64,000 nt of DNA from Wenjunlia tyrosinilytica. GTDB taxonomy: Bacteria > Actinomycetota > Actinomycetes > Streptomycetales > Streptomycetaceae. Under the pieces are notes generated by a model that did no database searches, was not told the DNA's origin, and saw only the letters and a program-made list of their open reading frames with translations. The DNA is taken from assembly GCF_014646055.1 (NCBI RefSeq), contig NZ_BMMS01000013.1, positions 166,088 to 230,087 on the forward strand, given 5' to 3'. The translations under genes were made by a program, and so were the position numbers. Positions 8,450 through 18,694 of the stretch are shown one piece after another. Numbering within the stretch: position 1 is the stretch's first letter; every line of letters begins with the position of its first letter.

Positions 8450-9441
8450 GCACCACCCCTGACACCCCCCTGCGGCTGGGAACGCGCCGCAGCCCCCTGG
8501 CGACGGCCCAGTCCGGCATGATCGCCGAGGCGGTGCGCTCCGCCACCGGCCGCCGCGTCGAACTGGTGGAGATCACCACCCACGGCGACACCTCCCGCGA
8601 GAACCTCGCCCAGATCGGCGGCACCGGCGTCTTCGTCTCCGCCCTGCGCGACGCCCTGCTCGCCGGGACCATCGACTTCGCCGTGCACTCGCTCAAGGAC
8701 CTGCCGACCGCGCCCGCCGAAGGGCTGGTGCTCGCCGCCGTGCCCGAGCGTGAGGACCCGCGCGACGTGATCGTCGCCCGCGACGGCCTCACCCTCGCGG
8801 GGCTCGCGGCGGATTCCTCCCGAGGGGGTTCCTCCCGGGGCACCGCCCGCGTCGGCACCGGCTCCCCGCGCCGCATGGCCCAGCTCAACCACTGGGCCCG
8901 CGCGCACGGCGTGGAGCTGACCGCCGTGCCGATCCGCGGCAATGTCGACACCCGGATCGGCTTCGTGCGCTCCGGTGAACTCGACGCCGTCGTCCTCGCC
9001 CGCGCCGGGCTGTCCCGGCTCGGACGCCTGAGCGACGCCACCGAGACGCTCGACACCGATGTGGTTCTGCCCGCCCCCGGCCAGGGGGCACTGGCGATCG
9101 AGTGCGCTGCGGCCAACGCAGAGCTCGCCGCCCAGCTCGCCGTGCTCGACGACCCGCACACCCGGGTCGCCGTCACCGCCGAGCGATCCCTGCTCGCCGC
9201 CCTCGAAGCCGGCTGCTCCGCCCCTGTGGGCGCGCTCGCCGACATCGTGGAAGGCGACACTGTTACCGAGCTGCGCCTGCGCGGTGTCGTCGGCATGGTC
9301 GACGGCAGCTCGCTGGTGCAGATGTCCACCACCGGAACTGTCCCCCCATCCGGCGACGCAGCCGCGGCCCTGGGCCGTGAGCTCGCCGTCGAGATGCTCG
9401 CCAAGGGCGCAGCCGGTCTGATGGGGGAGCGAGCACTTTGA
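8446..9441 (+). CDS. hemC: Porphobilinogen deaminase (hydroxymethylbilane synthase)
   Basis: 331 aa. It polymerises four porphobilinogens into hydroxymethylbilane. It starts with the family signature LRLGTRRSPLATAQSG and has HSLKDLPT and GSPRRMAQL substrate-binding segments. The dipyrromethane cofactor Cys is at about residue 257 (LEAGCSAPVGALA). A Gly/Ser-rich insertion (DSSRGGSSRGTARVG) precedes GSPRR and is longer than in E. coli HemC. The ATG overlaps the hemA stop by 4 nt. Confidence 0.96.
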   Translation: MSTTPDTPLRLGTRRSPLATAQSGMIAEAVRSATGRRVELVEITTHGDTSRENLAQIGGTGVFVSALRDALLAGTIDFAVHSLKDLPTAPAEGLVLAAVPEREDPRDVIVARDGLTLAGLAADSSRGGSSRGTARVGTGSPRRMAQLNHWARAHGVELTAVPIRGNVDTRIGFVRSGELDAVVLARAGLSRLGRLSDATETLDTDVVLPAPGQGALAIECAAANAELAAQLAVLDDPHTRVAVTAERSLLAALEAGCSAPVGALADIVEGDTVTELRLRGVVGMVDGSSLVQMSTTGTVPPSGDAAAALGRELAVEMLAKGAAGLMGERAL

Positions 9442-11081
9442 GCCCCACCACCGCCCAGCCCCAGTCCACCGGCCGACCCGGTCGGCGAGCTCTGGGCCAT
9501 GTCACCTTCCTCGGTGCCGGGCCGGGAGATCCCGGCCTGCTCACCCTGCGTGCCGTCGAGGCGTTGGCCGAGGCCGACGTGCTCGTCGCCGACGCGGTCG
9601 TCCTCGACGCCGTGCGCAAGCACTCCGGCGCAGGCGTGGACATCGCGGACCCGAGCGCGGCCGGCGGCTCCGGCGAGTCCGTGGCCAAGCTTGTCATGTC
9701 GTCCTCGCGGGGCGGCAAGCGGGTCGTGCGTGCCGTCGCGGGCGATCCCGGCCTCGACGGCCGGGCCGCCGAGGAGATGCTGGCCTGCGCCAAGGCGGGC
9801 ATCCCGTTCGAGGTGGTGCCCGGCGTCGCCAACGCCGTCGGTGTCCCCGCCTACGCGGGTATCCCGCTGCGCTCCGCCAGGGGCGCGGACGTCCGCTTCG
9901 TCGAGGCCGAGACCGCCTCGGAGCGGTGCTGGAACGAGGTCGGCGCCAGTGACGCCACTCTCGTCGTCAACACCACCCTCGAGGCCGTCGCCGCCGCCGC
10001 GGCCGAGCTGATCGCCTCCGGGCGGAAGCCGGACACCCCGCTCACGGTCACGGTCGCCGGCACCACGACGCGCCAGCGCACCTGGACCGCGACGCTGTCG
10101 ACGATCGCGGCCGAGCTCAAGGCCACGAAGGCCCTCCCGGCCGCCGAGCCGGGGCAGCCCGCCATAGCCGTGGTCGGTGAGCAGACCGGCCAGCGCGATC
10201 AGCTCTCCTGGTTCGAGACCAAGCCGCTTTTCGGCTGGAAGGTGCTCGTCCCCAGGACCAAGGAGCAGGCCGCTTCGCTCTCCGACCAGTTGCGCTCGTA
10301 CGGCGCGGTGCCCCACGAGGTCCCGACCATCGCCGTCGAGCCCCCGCGCACCCCCCAGCAGATGGAACGGGCGGTCAAGGGCCTGGTCACCGGCCGCTAC
10401 GAATGGATCGCCTTCACCTCGGTCAACGCCGTCAAGGCGGTCCGGGAGAAGTTCGAGGAGTACGGGCTCGACGCCCGCGCCTTCGCCGGGATCAAGGTCG
10501 CCGCCGTCGGCGAGCAGACCGCCAGGTCCTTGGTCGAGTTCGGCGTCAAGCCGGACCTGGTGCCCAGCGGCGAGCAGTCGGCCGCGGGCCTGCTGGAGGA
10601 CTGGCCGCCCTACGACCCGGTCTTCGACCCGATCGACCGCGTCTTCCTCCCCCGCGCCGACATCGCGACCGAGACACTGGTCGCGGGACTGATCGACCTC
10701 GGCTGGGAGGTGGACGACGTGACGGCCTACCGGACCGTGCGCGCCTCGCCGCCGCCCGCCGACACCCGTGAGGCGATCAAGGGCGGCGGCTTCGACGCGG
10801 TGCTCTTCACCTCGTCCTCGACCGTCCGCAATCTGGTCGGGATCGCGGGCAAGCCCCACAACGTCACCGTGATCGCGTGCATCGGCCCGGCCACCGCCAA
10901 GACCGCCGAGGAGCACGGCCTGCGCGTGGACGTGCTCTCCCCCGAGCCGTCCGTCCACGCCCTCGCCGAGGCCCTCGCCGAGTTCGGTGCCGCCCGGCGG
11001 GCCGCCGCCGTCGACGCCGGCGAGCAGGTCACCCGACCCAGCGAACGACGCCCCGGATCCCGCAGGAGGGCCCGCGGATGA
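9438..11081 (+). CDS. hemD: Fused (degenerate) uroporphyrinogen-III methyltransferase / uroporphyrinogen-III synthase
   Basis: 547 aa, TTG start overlapping the hemC stop (TTGA). Residues 15-245 have the tetrapyrrole-methylase fold ([44 protein letters not shown]). The usual GGDPFVFGRGGEE signature reads [13 protein letters not shown], so the SAM-dependent activity is doubtful. Residues about 265-520 are HemD, which cyclises hydroxymethylbilane to uroporphyrinogen III ([71 protein letters not shown]). This fusion is the usual Streptomyces form. It lies between hemC and hemB in one transcription unit. Confidence 0.92.
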   Translation: MSPTTAQPQSTGRPGRRALGHVTFLGAGPGDPGLLTLRAVEALAEADVLVADAVVLDAVRKHSGAGVDIADPSAAGGSGESVAKLVMSSSRGGKRVVRAVAGDPGLDGRAAEEMLACAKAGIPFEVVPGVANAVGVPAYAGIPLRSARGADVRFVEAETASERCWNEVGASDATLVVNTTLEAVAAAAAELIASGRKPDTPLTVTVAGTTTRQRTWTATLSTIAAELKATKALPAAEPGQPAIAVVGEQTGQRDQLSWFETKPLFGWKVLVPRTKEQAASLSDQLRSYGAVPHEVPTIAVEPPRTPQQMERAVKGLVTGRYEWIAFTSVNAVKAVREKFEEYGLDARAFAGIKVAAVGEQTARSLVEFGVKPDLVPSGEQSAAGLLEDWPPYDPVFDPIDRVFLPRADIATETLVAGLIDLGWEVDDVTAYRTVRASPPPADTREAIKGGGFDAVLFTSSSTVRNLVGIAGKPHNVTVIACIGPATAKTAEEHGLRVDVLSPEPSVHALAEALAEFGAARRAAAVDAGEQVTRPSERRPGSRRRARG

Positions 11082-12073
11082 GCACCATGTACGGCCAGTT
11101 CCCGGGAGCCCGCCCCCGCAGGCTCCGCACCACCCCGGCCATGCGCCGCCTGGCCGCCGAGACCCGGCTGCACCCGGCCGAGCTGATCCTCCCCGCTTTC
11201 GTCCGCGAGGGCATCAGCGAGCCGGTACCGATCTCCACCATGCCCGGTGTGGTCCAGCACACCCGGGACACCCTCCGCAAGGCCGCGCACGACGCGGTGG
11301 CGGCGGGCGTCGGCGGCATCATGCTCTTCGGTGTCCCGGAGACCAAGGACGCGATCGGCTCCTCGGGCACCGACCCGGACGGCATCCTCCAGGTCGCCAT
11401 CCGGGACGTGATCTCCGAGATCGGCGACGCCGCCGTCGTCATGTCCGACCTGTGCCTGGACGAGCACACCGACCACGGCCACTGCGGTGTCCTGGACGAG
11501 CGGGGCGGGGTGGACAACGACGCCACGCTCGAGCGCTACGCGGAGATGGCCCGGGTCCAGGCCGACGCGGGTGTCCACGTCGTCGGCCCCAGCGGCATGA
11601 TGGACGGCCAGGTCGGTGTGATCCGCCGTGCCCTCGACGAGGCGGGCCACCAGGACGTGGCGATCCTCGCCTACACGGCGAAGTACGCCTCCGGCCTCTA
11701 CGGCCCGTTCCGCGAGGCCGTCGCCTCTTCGCTCAAGGGCGACCGCAAGACCTATCAGCAGGACCCGGCCAACGCCCGCGAGTCGCTGCGCGAACTGGCC
11801 CTCGACCTCGCCGAGGGTGCGGACATGGTCATGGTCAAGCCGGCGCTTCCCTGCCTGGATGTGCTGCGCCAGTTCGCGGACATCGCGGACGTCCCGGTCG
11901 CCGCCTACCAGATCTCGGGCGAGTACTCGATGGTCGAGGCGGCCGCCGCCAACGGCTGGATCGACCGCGACCGCGTGATCATGGAGACACTGACCTCGAT
12001 CCGCCGGGCCGGGGCGAGCAGCATCCTGACCTACTGGGCGACGGAGGTCGCCGGGCACCTGCGCGACCAGTGA
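11078..12073 (+). CDS. hemB: Delta-aminolevulinic acid dehydratase (porphobilinogen synthase)
   Basis: 331 aa, ATG at 11078 overlapping the hemD stop, with AGGAGGG at 11064-11070. It condenses two 5-aminolevulinates to porphobilinogen. The Schiff-base lysines are K202 (AYTAKYASG) and K254 ([12 protein letters not shown]). The metal-site loop reads [15 protein letters not shown], a mixture of the Cys-rich zinc form and the Asp/Ala magnesium form. The allosteric Mg region RETYQ-like ([10 protein letters not shown]) is present. It is the last gene of the operon, followed by a strong hairpin. Confidence 0.96.
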   Translation: MSTMYGQFPGARPRRLRTTPAMRRLAAETRLHPAELILPAFVREGISEPVPISTMPGVVQHTRDTLRKAAHDAVAAGVGGIMLFGVPETKDAIGSSGTDPDGILQVAIRDVISEIGDAAVVMSDLCLDEHTDHGHCGVLDERGGVDNDATLERYAEMARVQADAGVHVVGPSGMMDGQVGVIRRALDEAGHQDVAILAYTAKYASGLYGPFREAVASSLKGDRKTYQQDPANARESLRELALDLAEGADMVMVKPALPCLDVLRQFADIADVPVAAYQISGEYSMVEAAAANGWIDRDRVIMETLTSIRRAGASSILTYWATEVAGHLRDQ

Positions 12074-12092
12074 CCGGATGACCCAGGACCCG

Positions 12093-12141
12093 GAAGGGGC
12101 CCTTCGAGGACGGCGTCGCACCGCCCTCGAAGGGCCCCTTC
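12093..12141 (+). terminator. Terminator of the rex-hem operon
   Basis: A near-perfect long inverted repeat: GAAGGGGCCCTTCGAGG (from 12093) pairs with CCTCGAAGGGCCCCTTC (to 12141) around a GC loop, 20 bp after hemB. The symmetry suggests it also ends the convergent lipoprotein gene. Confidence 0.85.
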
Positions 12142-12171
12142 GTTCACGCGTCAACGGGACGCCGGCCGGCG

Positions 12172-12858
12172 CTACCGCACCTTGGCCAGCGCCTCCCTGG
12201 CGGCCTTGAGGGCTCCGGCCTCGATCTCCTTGGCGGCGGGGTCCTTGCCGTCCTCGAAGCCCGCGCCGTCGTACGAGACGGTCAGGGTGACATTGCTCCG
12301 GCGCACGACCACCGTCACATCCCGGTAGGTCTCCTTGTCCTTCTCCACCTCGGCGCTGACGAGCTGGGACTCGTCGCCCAGCCCCGCCTCGCGCACGGAC
12401 GGGTCCTGACCCTTCTTCAGGCCGTCCGGCCTGGCCGTGGAGGACCTCAGCTTCGCGAACGCGGTCTTCGCCTGCTCCTCGGCGCTGCCGATTCCCTGCA
12501 CGCTGTCCGAGCGCCGGAACGCCACGTCCAGCCAGTGGTACTGGAACCCGTCCAGCCCGTTCCAGCTGCAACTCGCCCGGGCGCTGGTGTCGGAGGACTG
12601 CGCGGCGTCGCCCGCCGCGTCCTTCGTCGCGGGCACCAGGGACGTCACCGTGCCCTTGGACAGCACCTTGCAGGGGTTGGGCAGCGCGGTGTACTTGGCG
12701 GGCGCCAGGCTCGGGGCGGCCGACTTCTTCACCTTCGGTGTGGACTTGTCGGACGAGCCGGAGCTGTTGGAGTCCGACGAGCCCGAACAGCCGGCGATGA
12801 GCACCGGCACGGCGGCCACGGCCAGCGCGCGGGCGATCCTGGAGGCTATTGGTCGCAT
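12172..12858 (-). CDS. DUF3558 lipoprotein
   Basis: 228 aa, ATG at 12858 with AAGGA upstream. The signal peptide ends in lipobox LIAGC (Cys24), followed by a Ser/Asn/Lys linker to about residue 50. The DUF3558 domain starts at LPNPCKVLSKGTVTSLVP and includes a second Cys in ASCSWNGLDG. These actinobacterial surface lipoproteins have no assigned function. It is arranged in tandem with a related gene upstream, 50 bp apart. Confidence 0.8.
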   Translation of the reverse strand: MRPIASRIARALAVAAVPVLIAGCSGSSDSNSSGSSDKSTPKVKKSAAPSLAPAKYTALPNPCKVLSKGTVTSLVPATKDAAGDAAQSSDTSARASCSWNGLDGFQYHWLDVAFRRSDSVQGIGSAEEQAKTAFAKLRSSTARPDGLKKGQDPSVREAGLGDESQLVSAEVEKDKETYRDVTVVVRRSNVTLTVSYDGAGFEDGKDPAAKEIEAGALKAAREALAKVR

Positions 12859-12908
12859 GGTTCCTTCTGCTTGCGGTGGTTCGACGTAAACGGCCACAAT
12901 ACGCGGCC

Positions 12909-13700
12909 CTACTGCTCGCTCAGCCGCTCGGCGAGGTCCTTGGCCGCCATCCGCGCGGCTGTCTGGAGTTCGTCGCTGGAGGGCAGCGTCGAGTCCCGCT
13001 GCGGCCATTCCTGGTACTCGACGGTGACCACGACGTTGGCCTTGCGGAAGACGAGCGTCGCGTCGCGGTGCGGCAGGGCGTCGTCGGGGGCGGCCTTCTC
13101 CGTGATGAACGCCTCATCCCCTATCCCGTCCACGGCGTGGGGCACCACGGCCGCGTCACCGGAGTCCGCGGACGTGGAAGAGGAGGAGGCCGACGCGGCG
13201 CCACTGGGCACGTCCGCGCTGGTGGCGGTGTCCAAGTAGTCGTCCTGCGCCTGCTCTTCGTCGCTGGTGGCGTCGTCGTACGAGACGACCCGCTCGAAGT
13301 CCACATGCAGGTAGCGGGTCCACTCGTCGTTCTTGAGCGTCCACTCGCAGCCTGCGCGCCGGTCGTTGTCGAACGTGAGTGTGGCCTTGCCCACACCGTC
13401 CCCGTCGCCCACCGCGCTGTCGGAGCCGCCCTGCCGGGCGCTCGCGGCGGCGCTCTCCTTCGCTCCGGGAAGGAGCTTGCCGAGAGTGTCCTCGGAGACC
13501 GCCGCGCAGGGCTCCGGCAGCAGTTGGAACTTCCCCGGGGAAGCGGCCGGCTCCGCCTTGGTGGTCTCTCCGGGCTTGGGGGTGCTCTTGGCGGTGTCCT
13601 GGCCCGGGGAACCGGTGCAGGAGACACCCGCGAGCAGTAGTAGCCCGACGGCCGCCGGCACGGCGGCAGCATGGCGAAGTCGCCTTGCCAGCAGGGCCAT
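12909..13700 (-). CDS. DUF3558-like lipoprotein, paralogue of its neighbour
   Basis: 263 aa from the ATG at 13700, with GGAGAGGAA upstream (an in-frame ATG at 13730 is less well placed). The N terminus is a signal peptide with a slightly atypical lipobox AGVSC (Cys28). A Pro/Lys/Thr linker leads to LLPEPCAAVSEDTLGKLLPG and AGCEWTLKNDEW, matching the two-Cys layout of the downstream gene. A Ser-rich insert (SGAASASSSSTSADSG) is specific to this copy. The two genes probably arose by duplication; function is unknown. Confidence 0.75.
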   Translation of the reverse strand: MALLARRLRHAAAVPAAVGLLLLAGVSCTGSPGQDTAKSTPKPGETTKAEPAASPGKFQLLPEPCAAVSEDTLGKLLPGAKESAAASARQGGSDSAVGDGDGVGKATLTFDNDRRAGCEWTLKNDEWTRYLHVDFERVVSYDDATSDEEQAQDDYLDTATSADVPSGAASASSSSTSADSGDAAVVPHAVDGIGDEAFITEKAAPDDALPHRDATLVFRKANVVVTVEYQEWPQRDSTLPSSDELQTAARMAAKDLAERLSEQ

Positions 13701-13873
13701 TCGGCGTTCCTCTCCCCGAAAATCCATTGCCCACACCGTATCCACCATGGCTACATGGACCCCGCCACCTGTTCGAGACGACGAGGAAGGAGGGGGACGT
13801 TGACCTTCATTGTCTACCGCAGAGGCCGACGTATGCGCCTCTCCAGGGCCTGTTCCGCGCGCTGAATCCACTT

Positions 13874-13901
13874 TTGCCGCGCTCGCCCGTATTCCTATGC
13901 T
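13874..13901 (+). promoter_or_regulatory. Candidate promoter of rtcB
   Basis: TTGCCG (13874-13879) and TATGCT (13896-13901) are 16 bp apart, about 28 bp upstream of the rtcB ATG, in an AT-rich patch. This is consistent with a sigma-HrdB-type promoter and a short leader; hexamer match only. Confidence 0.45.
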
Positions 13902-13929
13902 TTTTACGTATCGACCAGGAGGTCATGCA

Positions 13930-15123
13930 ATGAGTTACACCGAGGTGCCCGGCGTCAAGGTGCCGATCCGCATGTGGACGGACCCGGCCACGGTCGAGGG
14001 CCAGGCCATGCAGCAGCTGCGCAATGTCTCCTCGCTGCCGTGGATCAGCGGCCTCGCCGTGATGCCGGACGTGCACTACGGCAAGGGCGCGACCGTCGGC
14101 TCGGTCATCGCGATGCGCGGTGCCGTGTGCCCGGCGGCGGTGGGCGTGGACATCGGCTGCGGCATGAGCGCGGTGAAGACCTCGCTGACCGCCCGCGACC
14201 TGCCCGACGACCTGTCCCGGCTGCGCTCGAAGATCGAGCAGGCCATCCCGGTCGGCCGCGGAATGCACCAGGAGCCCGTGGATCCGCGTGATCTGCACGG
14301 CTTCCCGACGGCCGGGTGGGGCGGCTTCTGGGAGCGGTTCGAGGGCCTGGCCGACGCGGTGAGGTTCCGCCGGGAGCGGGCGCTCTCCCAGATGGGGACG
14401 CTCGGATCCGGCAACCACTTCATCGAGTTCTGCCTCGACGAGTCGGGATCGGTCTGGCTGATGCTCCACTCCGGATCGCGCAACATCGGCAAGGAGCTCG
14501 CCGAGCACCACATGGGCGTCGCGCAGGGCCTGCCGCACAACCAGGGCCTGGTCGACCGCGATCTCGCCGTCTTCATCGCGGACACCCCGCAGATGGCGGC
14601 ATACCGCGAGGACCTGTTCTGGGCGCAGGAGTACGCGAAGCTCAACCGCGCGGTGATGATGGCGCTCTTCCAGGACGTGGTCCGCGGGGAGTTCCGCAAG
14701 GCGAGGGTCACCTTCGACGAGGTGATCTCGTGCCACCACAACTACGTGGCCGAGGAGTCCTACGGCGGTGTGGAACTGCTGGTGACCCGCAAGGGCGCCA
14801 TCCGGGCGGGCTCGGGCGACATGGGCATCATCCCGGGCTCCATGGGCACCGGCTCGTACATCGTGCGCGGCCTGGGCAACCCGGCGGCGTTCAACTCCGC
14901 CTCCCACGGCGCGGGCCGCAAGATGAGCCGCAACGCGGCGAAGAAGCGGTTCTCGACGCGGGACCTGGAGGAGCAGACCAAGGGCGTCGAGTGCCGCAAG
15001 GACTCCGGCGTCGTGGACGAGATCCCGGGGGCCTACAAGAAGATCGAGAAGGTCATCGAGCAGCAGAGCGACCTCGTCGAGGTCGTGGCGAAGCTCAAGC
15101 AGGTGATCTGCGTCAAGGGGTGA
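13930..15123 (+). CDS. rtcB: RNA-splicing ligase RtcB
   Basis: 397 aa, ATG at 13930 with AGGAGG 8 nt upstream. It is a Mn/GTP-dependent 3'-phosphate RNA ligase. The metal and catalytic signatures are all visible: AVMPDVHYGKGATVG, GVDIGCGMSAV, GSGNHFIE, LMLHSGSRNIG, SCHHNYV, GIIPGSMGTGSYIV and the guanylylated-His loop NSASHGAGRKMSR. It is shorter than E. coli-type RtcB, as usual for actinobacteria. There is no archease or rtcA next to it. It may act in RNA repair; substrates are unknown. Confidence 0.93.
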   Translation: MSYTEVPGVKVPIRMWTDPATVEGQAMQQLRNVSSLPWISGLAVMPDVHYGKGATVGSVIAMRGAVCPAAVGVDIGCGMSAVKTSLTARDLPDDLSRLRSKIEQAIPVGRGMHQEPVDPRDLHGFPTAGWGGFWERFEGLADAVRFRRERALSQMGTLGSGNHFIEFCLDESGSVWLMLHSGSRNIGKELAEHHMGVAQGLPHNQGLVDRDLAVFIADTPQMAAYREDLFWAQEYAKLNRAVMMALFQDVVRGEFRKARVTFDEVISCHHNYVAEESYGGVELLVTRKGAIRAGSGDMGIIPGSMGTGSYIVRGLGNPAAFNSASHGAGRKMSRNAAKKRFSTRDLEEQTKGVECRKDSGVVDEIPGAYKKIEKVIEQQSDLVEVVAKLKQVICVKG

Positions 15124-15176
15124 CAGCCCCTGCGCCGCGCCGAGGGCGTCCTGCGGCATGCCGGGGGCGTCCTCGG

Positions 15177-15806
15177 TCAGGTGCGGCGGCGCAGGCGGTA
15201 CCAGTGCTCGTCGGCCTTGAGGCGCCGCATGAGCGGCGGCGGTTCGAGCATCGAGGCCACGGTGTCGGTGATCCGCCAGCGGGGGAAGGCGGTCGCGACC
15301 TCCAGGCGGGTCGCGCCGCGGGGCAGCGGGCCGCGGTTCATCGGGGCCCACACCGCCATGAGGAGGGTGGCGTCGGGGGATGCCACGGCCGTGATCTCGC
15401 GGCCCATCGCGGTGCGCTGGGCGTCGGTCAGCGCGTGGAATGTCCCGGTGTCCAGCAGGAGCCGGAAGCCGGAGCCGACGTCCGCCGCGCCGAGGTCGGT
15501 CACATCGCCGTGGACGAACCCGGCGTCCACGCCCGCCTCGCGTGCCCGCCCCCGGGCCCGGCGCACGGCCTTCTCCACGATGTCCACGCCGGTGACCGCC
15601 CAGCCGCGCCTGGCCAGTTCCACACCCCAGACGCCGCTGCCGCAGCCGATGTCGAGCGCCCGCCCGAACGGCGGCTCGAGCCCGTCCTCCTCCCGGTCGA
15701 GGAGTTGCGCGAACTTCTCCGCGTACTCCTGGTTCTTGGCGGCGCCCTCCCAGGGGTGCAGGCCGATGCGGTAGGCCACGGTGAAGAACGTTCTGCCTGC
15801 GCCCAC
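15177..15806 (-). CDS. Class I SAM-dependent methyltransferase
   Basis: 209 aa, GTG start at 15806. SAM-binding motif I is RALDIGCGSGVWGVELARRG and the acidic motif II is VTGVDIVEKAV; FVHGDVTDLG and LLLDTGTFHALTD follow. It resembles thiopurine- or tellurite-type small methyltransferases, but the substrate is not evident. It is convergent with rtcB (53 bp) and divergent from the secreted NTR-like protein. Confidence 0.8.
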   Translation of the reverse strand: MGAGRTFFTVAYRIGLHPWEGAAKNQEYAEKFAQLLDREEDGLEPPFGRALDIGCGSGVWGVELARRGWAVTGVDIVEKAVRRARGRAREAGVDAGFVHGDVTDLGAADVGSGFRLLLDTGTFHALTDAQRTAMGREITAVASPDATLLMAVWAPMNRGPLPRGATRLEVATAFPRWRITDTVASMLEPPPLMRRLKADEHWYRLRRRT

Positions 15807-15887
15807 GGCGAGTGACCTCCTGGCTGCGCGACGCGTTGTGCGTACGCAAACGCTATCCGTTACCCCGCCGAGTGCAAGGAGAACGTC

Positions 15888-16349
15888 GTGGACCTACGCC
15901 AACTCGCCCTGGTCGGTGCCGCCGGAGCCGCGCTCGTCCTGGGGGCGGCCTGCCCGGCGGAGGCCTGCCGCTGTGTGGACAGGACCGCGAAGGAGTACTT
16001 CGCCTCGGCGGACGGCGTGTTCACCGGTGAGGTCACCGCCCAGCGCACGGCCGACGGCCGCAGGCTCGCCGTGGTCAAGGTGCTGCGGGAGTACAAGGAC
16101 CGCAAGAAGGTGATCGACGGGGTCACCGGTGTGGACACGGCCGACAGTCCGGGCTCCTGCGGTGTGCGGTTCAAGGACCACGCCACGTATGTCTTCTACG
16201 TGAAGGAGGACGCCAACGGCATGACCCGCACCAGTACGTGCAGCGGCACCCGCCCCATCCCGAAGGCGAAGGCCGAGGCGGAGGCGGACAAGACCCAGCC
16301 GCCCCTGGTCCTCGCGTCCACGGGCGGCCTCATCAACACCAGGCTCTGA
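15888..16349 (+). CDS. Secreted NTR/TIMP-like protein
   Basis: 153 aa, GTG start at 15888 after CAAGGAG. A short signal peptide (VDLRQLALVGAAGAALVLGA) is followed by PAEACRCVDRTAKEYFASAD, the Cys-rich N terminus typical of netrin/TIMP-like domains, where Cys-x-Cys follows signal cleavage. Further Cys occur at GSCGVRF and TSTCSGTRP. Bacterial members have no established role; a TIMP-like protease-binding role is only an analogy. The last 30 residues are Lys/Glu-rich. Confidence 0.65.
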   Translation: MDLRQLALVGAAGAALVLGAACPAEACRCVDRTAKEYFASADGVFTGEVTAQRTADGRRLAVVKVLREYKDRKKVIDGVTGVDTADSPGSCGVRFKDHATYVFYVKEDANGMTRTSTCSGTRPIPKAKAEAEADKTQPPLVLASTGGLINTRL

Positions 16350-16417
16350 GGGGGCGGCCAGGCAGCCGGGCGGCCAGGCACCCGGGCGGGCCGGCGCCCG
16401 GCGCCCGGCCCTGCTCC

Positions 16418-17104
16418 CTACGCTCCGAAGCTCTTCCCGCCGCCGCTCCTGGCCTTCGCCTTGGCCCCCGGCAGCAGGTGCGGCGGCACCAGGTCGCGGG
16501 CGGGCTCGCTGTAGCCGACGGAGACGATCTTGTCGCCCTGGTAGGTGAAGGTCGTCAGGCTCGCGAGCGAGCACTGCCGCTTGCGCGGGTCGTGCCACAG
16601 GCGCCGCCGCTCGACGAAGCACCGGGTGACCCAGATCGGCAGCTGATGGCTGACGCACACCGCCTCGTGCCCGCGGGCCGCGTCCCGGGCGGAGTTCAGC
16701 GCCGCCATCATCCGCACGACCTGCTCGATGTACGGCTCGCCCCAGGAGGGGCGGAAGGGGTTGACCAGGTGCTTCCAGTACCCGGGGTTGCGCAGCGAGC
16801 CGTCGCCGACGCCGAAGGTCCTGCCCTGGAAGATGTTCTCCGCCTCCAGGAGCCGCTCGTCGGAGGCGATCTCGAGCCCGTGCTCCTTGGCGATCGGCCC
16901 CGCGGTCTCCTGGGCGCGCTCCAGCGGCGATGCCACGACGTGTGTGATGTCGCGGTCGGCGAGGTGCTCGCCGACGCGCTCGGCCATCCGTACGCCCAGC
17001 TCCGACAGGTGGTAGCCCGGGAGCCGCCCGTACAGCACGCCGGAGGGGTTGTGGACCTCTCCGTGGCGCATCAGGTGGACGACCGTGATGTCCTTGTCAC
17101 TCAC
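16418..17104 (-). CDS. Histidine phosphatase / phosphoglycerate mutase family
   Basis: 228 aa, GTG start at 17104 overlapping the hemL stop (GTGA). The phosphohistidine motif is [11 protein letters not shown] (His14); the second catalytic region is [13 protein letters not shown], and the late His is in [14 protein letters not shown]. The C-terminal tail is Lys/Gly-rich. This gene is conserved next to hemL in streptomycetes, but whether it dephosphorylates a small molecule or a protein cannot be read here. Confidence 0.88.
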   Translation of the reverse strand: MSDKDITVVHLMRHGEVHNPSGVLYGRLPGYHLSELGVRMAERVGEHLADRDITHVVASPLERAQETAGPIAKEHGLEIASDERLLEAENIFQGRTFGVGDGSLRNPGYWKHLVNPFRPSWGEPYIEQVVRMMAALNSARDAARGHEAVCVSHQLPIWVTRCFVERRRLWHDPRKRQCSLASLTTFTYQGDKIVSVGYSEPARDLVPPHLLPGAKAKARSGGGKSFGA

Positions 17105-18420
17105 CCGGACTTCTCCTCCTCTGCCTCGGCCGCGGCCCGTGCCGCCGCCGGTAGTGCCGCCTCGATCCGCTCGATCGCGGCCCCGTCATGCGCCGCCGAC
17201 ACGAACCACGACTCGAACGCCGACGGGGGCAGGTACACGCCCTGCGAGAGCATCGAGTGGAAGAACGCGGTGAAACGGTACGCCTGCTGCTTTTTCGCTT
17301 CGTCGTATGTGGTGACCGGTGACTCGGTGAAGAACACCGAGAACATGTTCCCCGCCGTCTGGATCCGGTGGGCGACGCCTTCCTTCGCCAGCGCCCGCGC
17401 CACCAGCCCGGAGACCTCCGCGGCGACGCGGTCGACGGTGGCGTACACCTCATCGGTGCACAGCCGCAGCTGGGCAAGTCCGGCCGCGGTCGCCACCGGG
17501 TTCCCCGAGAGCGTTCCGGCCTGGTACACCGGGCCGGCCGGGGCGAGGCGGCCCATGACGTCCGCACGTCCGCCGAAGGCCGCGGCCGGGAAGCCGCCGC
17601 CCATGACCTTGCCGAACGTCATCAGGTCGGGCCGCACACCGTCGATGCCGTACCAGCCGGCCCTGGAGACGCGGAAGCCGGTCATCACCTCGTCGGAGAT
17701 GTAGAGCGCGCCATTGGCACGGCACAAATCGGCCAAACCCTGGTTGAAGCCGGGCAGCGGCGGGACGACGCCCATGTTGCCCGGCGACGCCTCGGTGATC
17801 ACACAGGCGATCTCGCCGGGGTGCGCGGCGAAGGCCGACCGGACCGCGTCAAGATCGTTGTACGGAAGCACGATCGTGTCACCTGCCTGCGCGCCCGTCA
17901 CCCCAGGAGTGTCGGGTAGCCCGAAGGTGGCAACTCCGGAACCCGCCGCGGCCAGCAGCGCGTCCACATGTCCGTGGTAGCAGCCGGCGAACTTCACGAC
18001 CTTGGCCCGGCCGGTGAAACCGCGCGCGAGGCGGATCGCGGACATGGTGGCCTCGGTGCCGGAGGAGACCAGGCGCACCTGCTCCACGGGCTCGACCCGC
18101 CCGACGATCTCCTCGGCCAGTGCCACCTCGCCCTCACCGGGCGTGCCGAACGATGTACCGCGGGCCACCGCCTCCTGCGCCGCCGCCGTCACTTCGGGGT
18201 GCCGGTGGCCGAGCAGCATCGGCCCCCAGGAGCACACCAGGTCGACATAACTGCGGCCATCGGCGTCGGTGAGGTACGGGCCGGTGCCGGACACCATGAA
18301 CCGGGGCGTACCGCCCACGGCGCGGAAGGCGCGCACCGGAGAGTTCACCCCGCCCGGTGTCACCGCGGCAGCGCGGTCGAACAGGGTCTGCGAGACTGGG
18401 GCTTCGTAGGGATAGCTCAC
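17101..18420 (-). CDS. hemL: Glutamate-1-semialdehyde 2,1-aminomutase
   Basis: 439 aa, GTG start. It converts glutamate-1-semialdehyde to 5-aminolevulinate, the step between HemA and HemB. It has the class-III aminotransferase fold with PLP lysine in [19 protein letters not shown] and preceding [11 protein letters not shown] (PLP Asp). The N-terminal [19 protein letters not shown] signature is diagnostic for HemL. It is translationally coupled to the phosphatase downstream and, unlike in many bacteria, is separate from the hemACDB operon. Confidence 0.96.
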   Translation of the reverse strand: MSYPYEAPVSQTLFDRAAAVTPGGVNSPVRAFRAVGGTPRFMVSGTGPYLTDADGRSYVDLVCSWGPMLLGHRHPEVTAAAQEAVARGTSFGTPGEGEVALAEEIVGRVEPVEQVRLVSSGTEATMSAIRLARGFTGRAKVVKFAGCYHGHVDALLAAAGSGVATFGLPDTPGVTGAQAGDTIVLPYNDLDAVRSAFAAHPGEIACVITEASPGNMGVVPPLPGFNQGLADLCRANGALYISDEVMTGFRVSRAGWYGIDGVRPDLMTFGKVMGGGFPAAAFGGRADVMGRLAPAGPVYQAGTLSGNPVATAAGLAQLRLCTDEVYATVDRVAAEVSGLVARALAKEGVAHRIQTAGNMFSVFFTESPVTTYDEAKKQQAYRFTAFFHSMLSQGVYLPPSAFESWFVSAAHDGAAIERIEAALPAAARAAAEAEEEKSG

Positions 18421-18694
18421 GAAGCCAATGTTCTCAGAGCTTGATGGTGAGTGTGCAGCGGGCGTTTCGCGTACATGTCTCAGAGGGTCATCTGAGACGA
18501 TGATCGGGTTGCGCGGTTGGGTCTGCGAATGGTCGGGTAGTGAGATGCAGCGCGGTGGTGAACTGGGCGAAGGGGCGGACGACCCCGGACCAGACCGCGC
18601 GCTACCCGCTGGGCGGTCGAGGCGGCGCCGGGGACACGGCCCAACCGACCACGACGGAGCGGTGGAAGGTGGAAGCAGGGGTGGCCGTGTGGGG

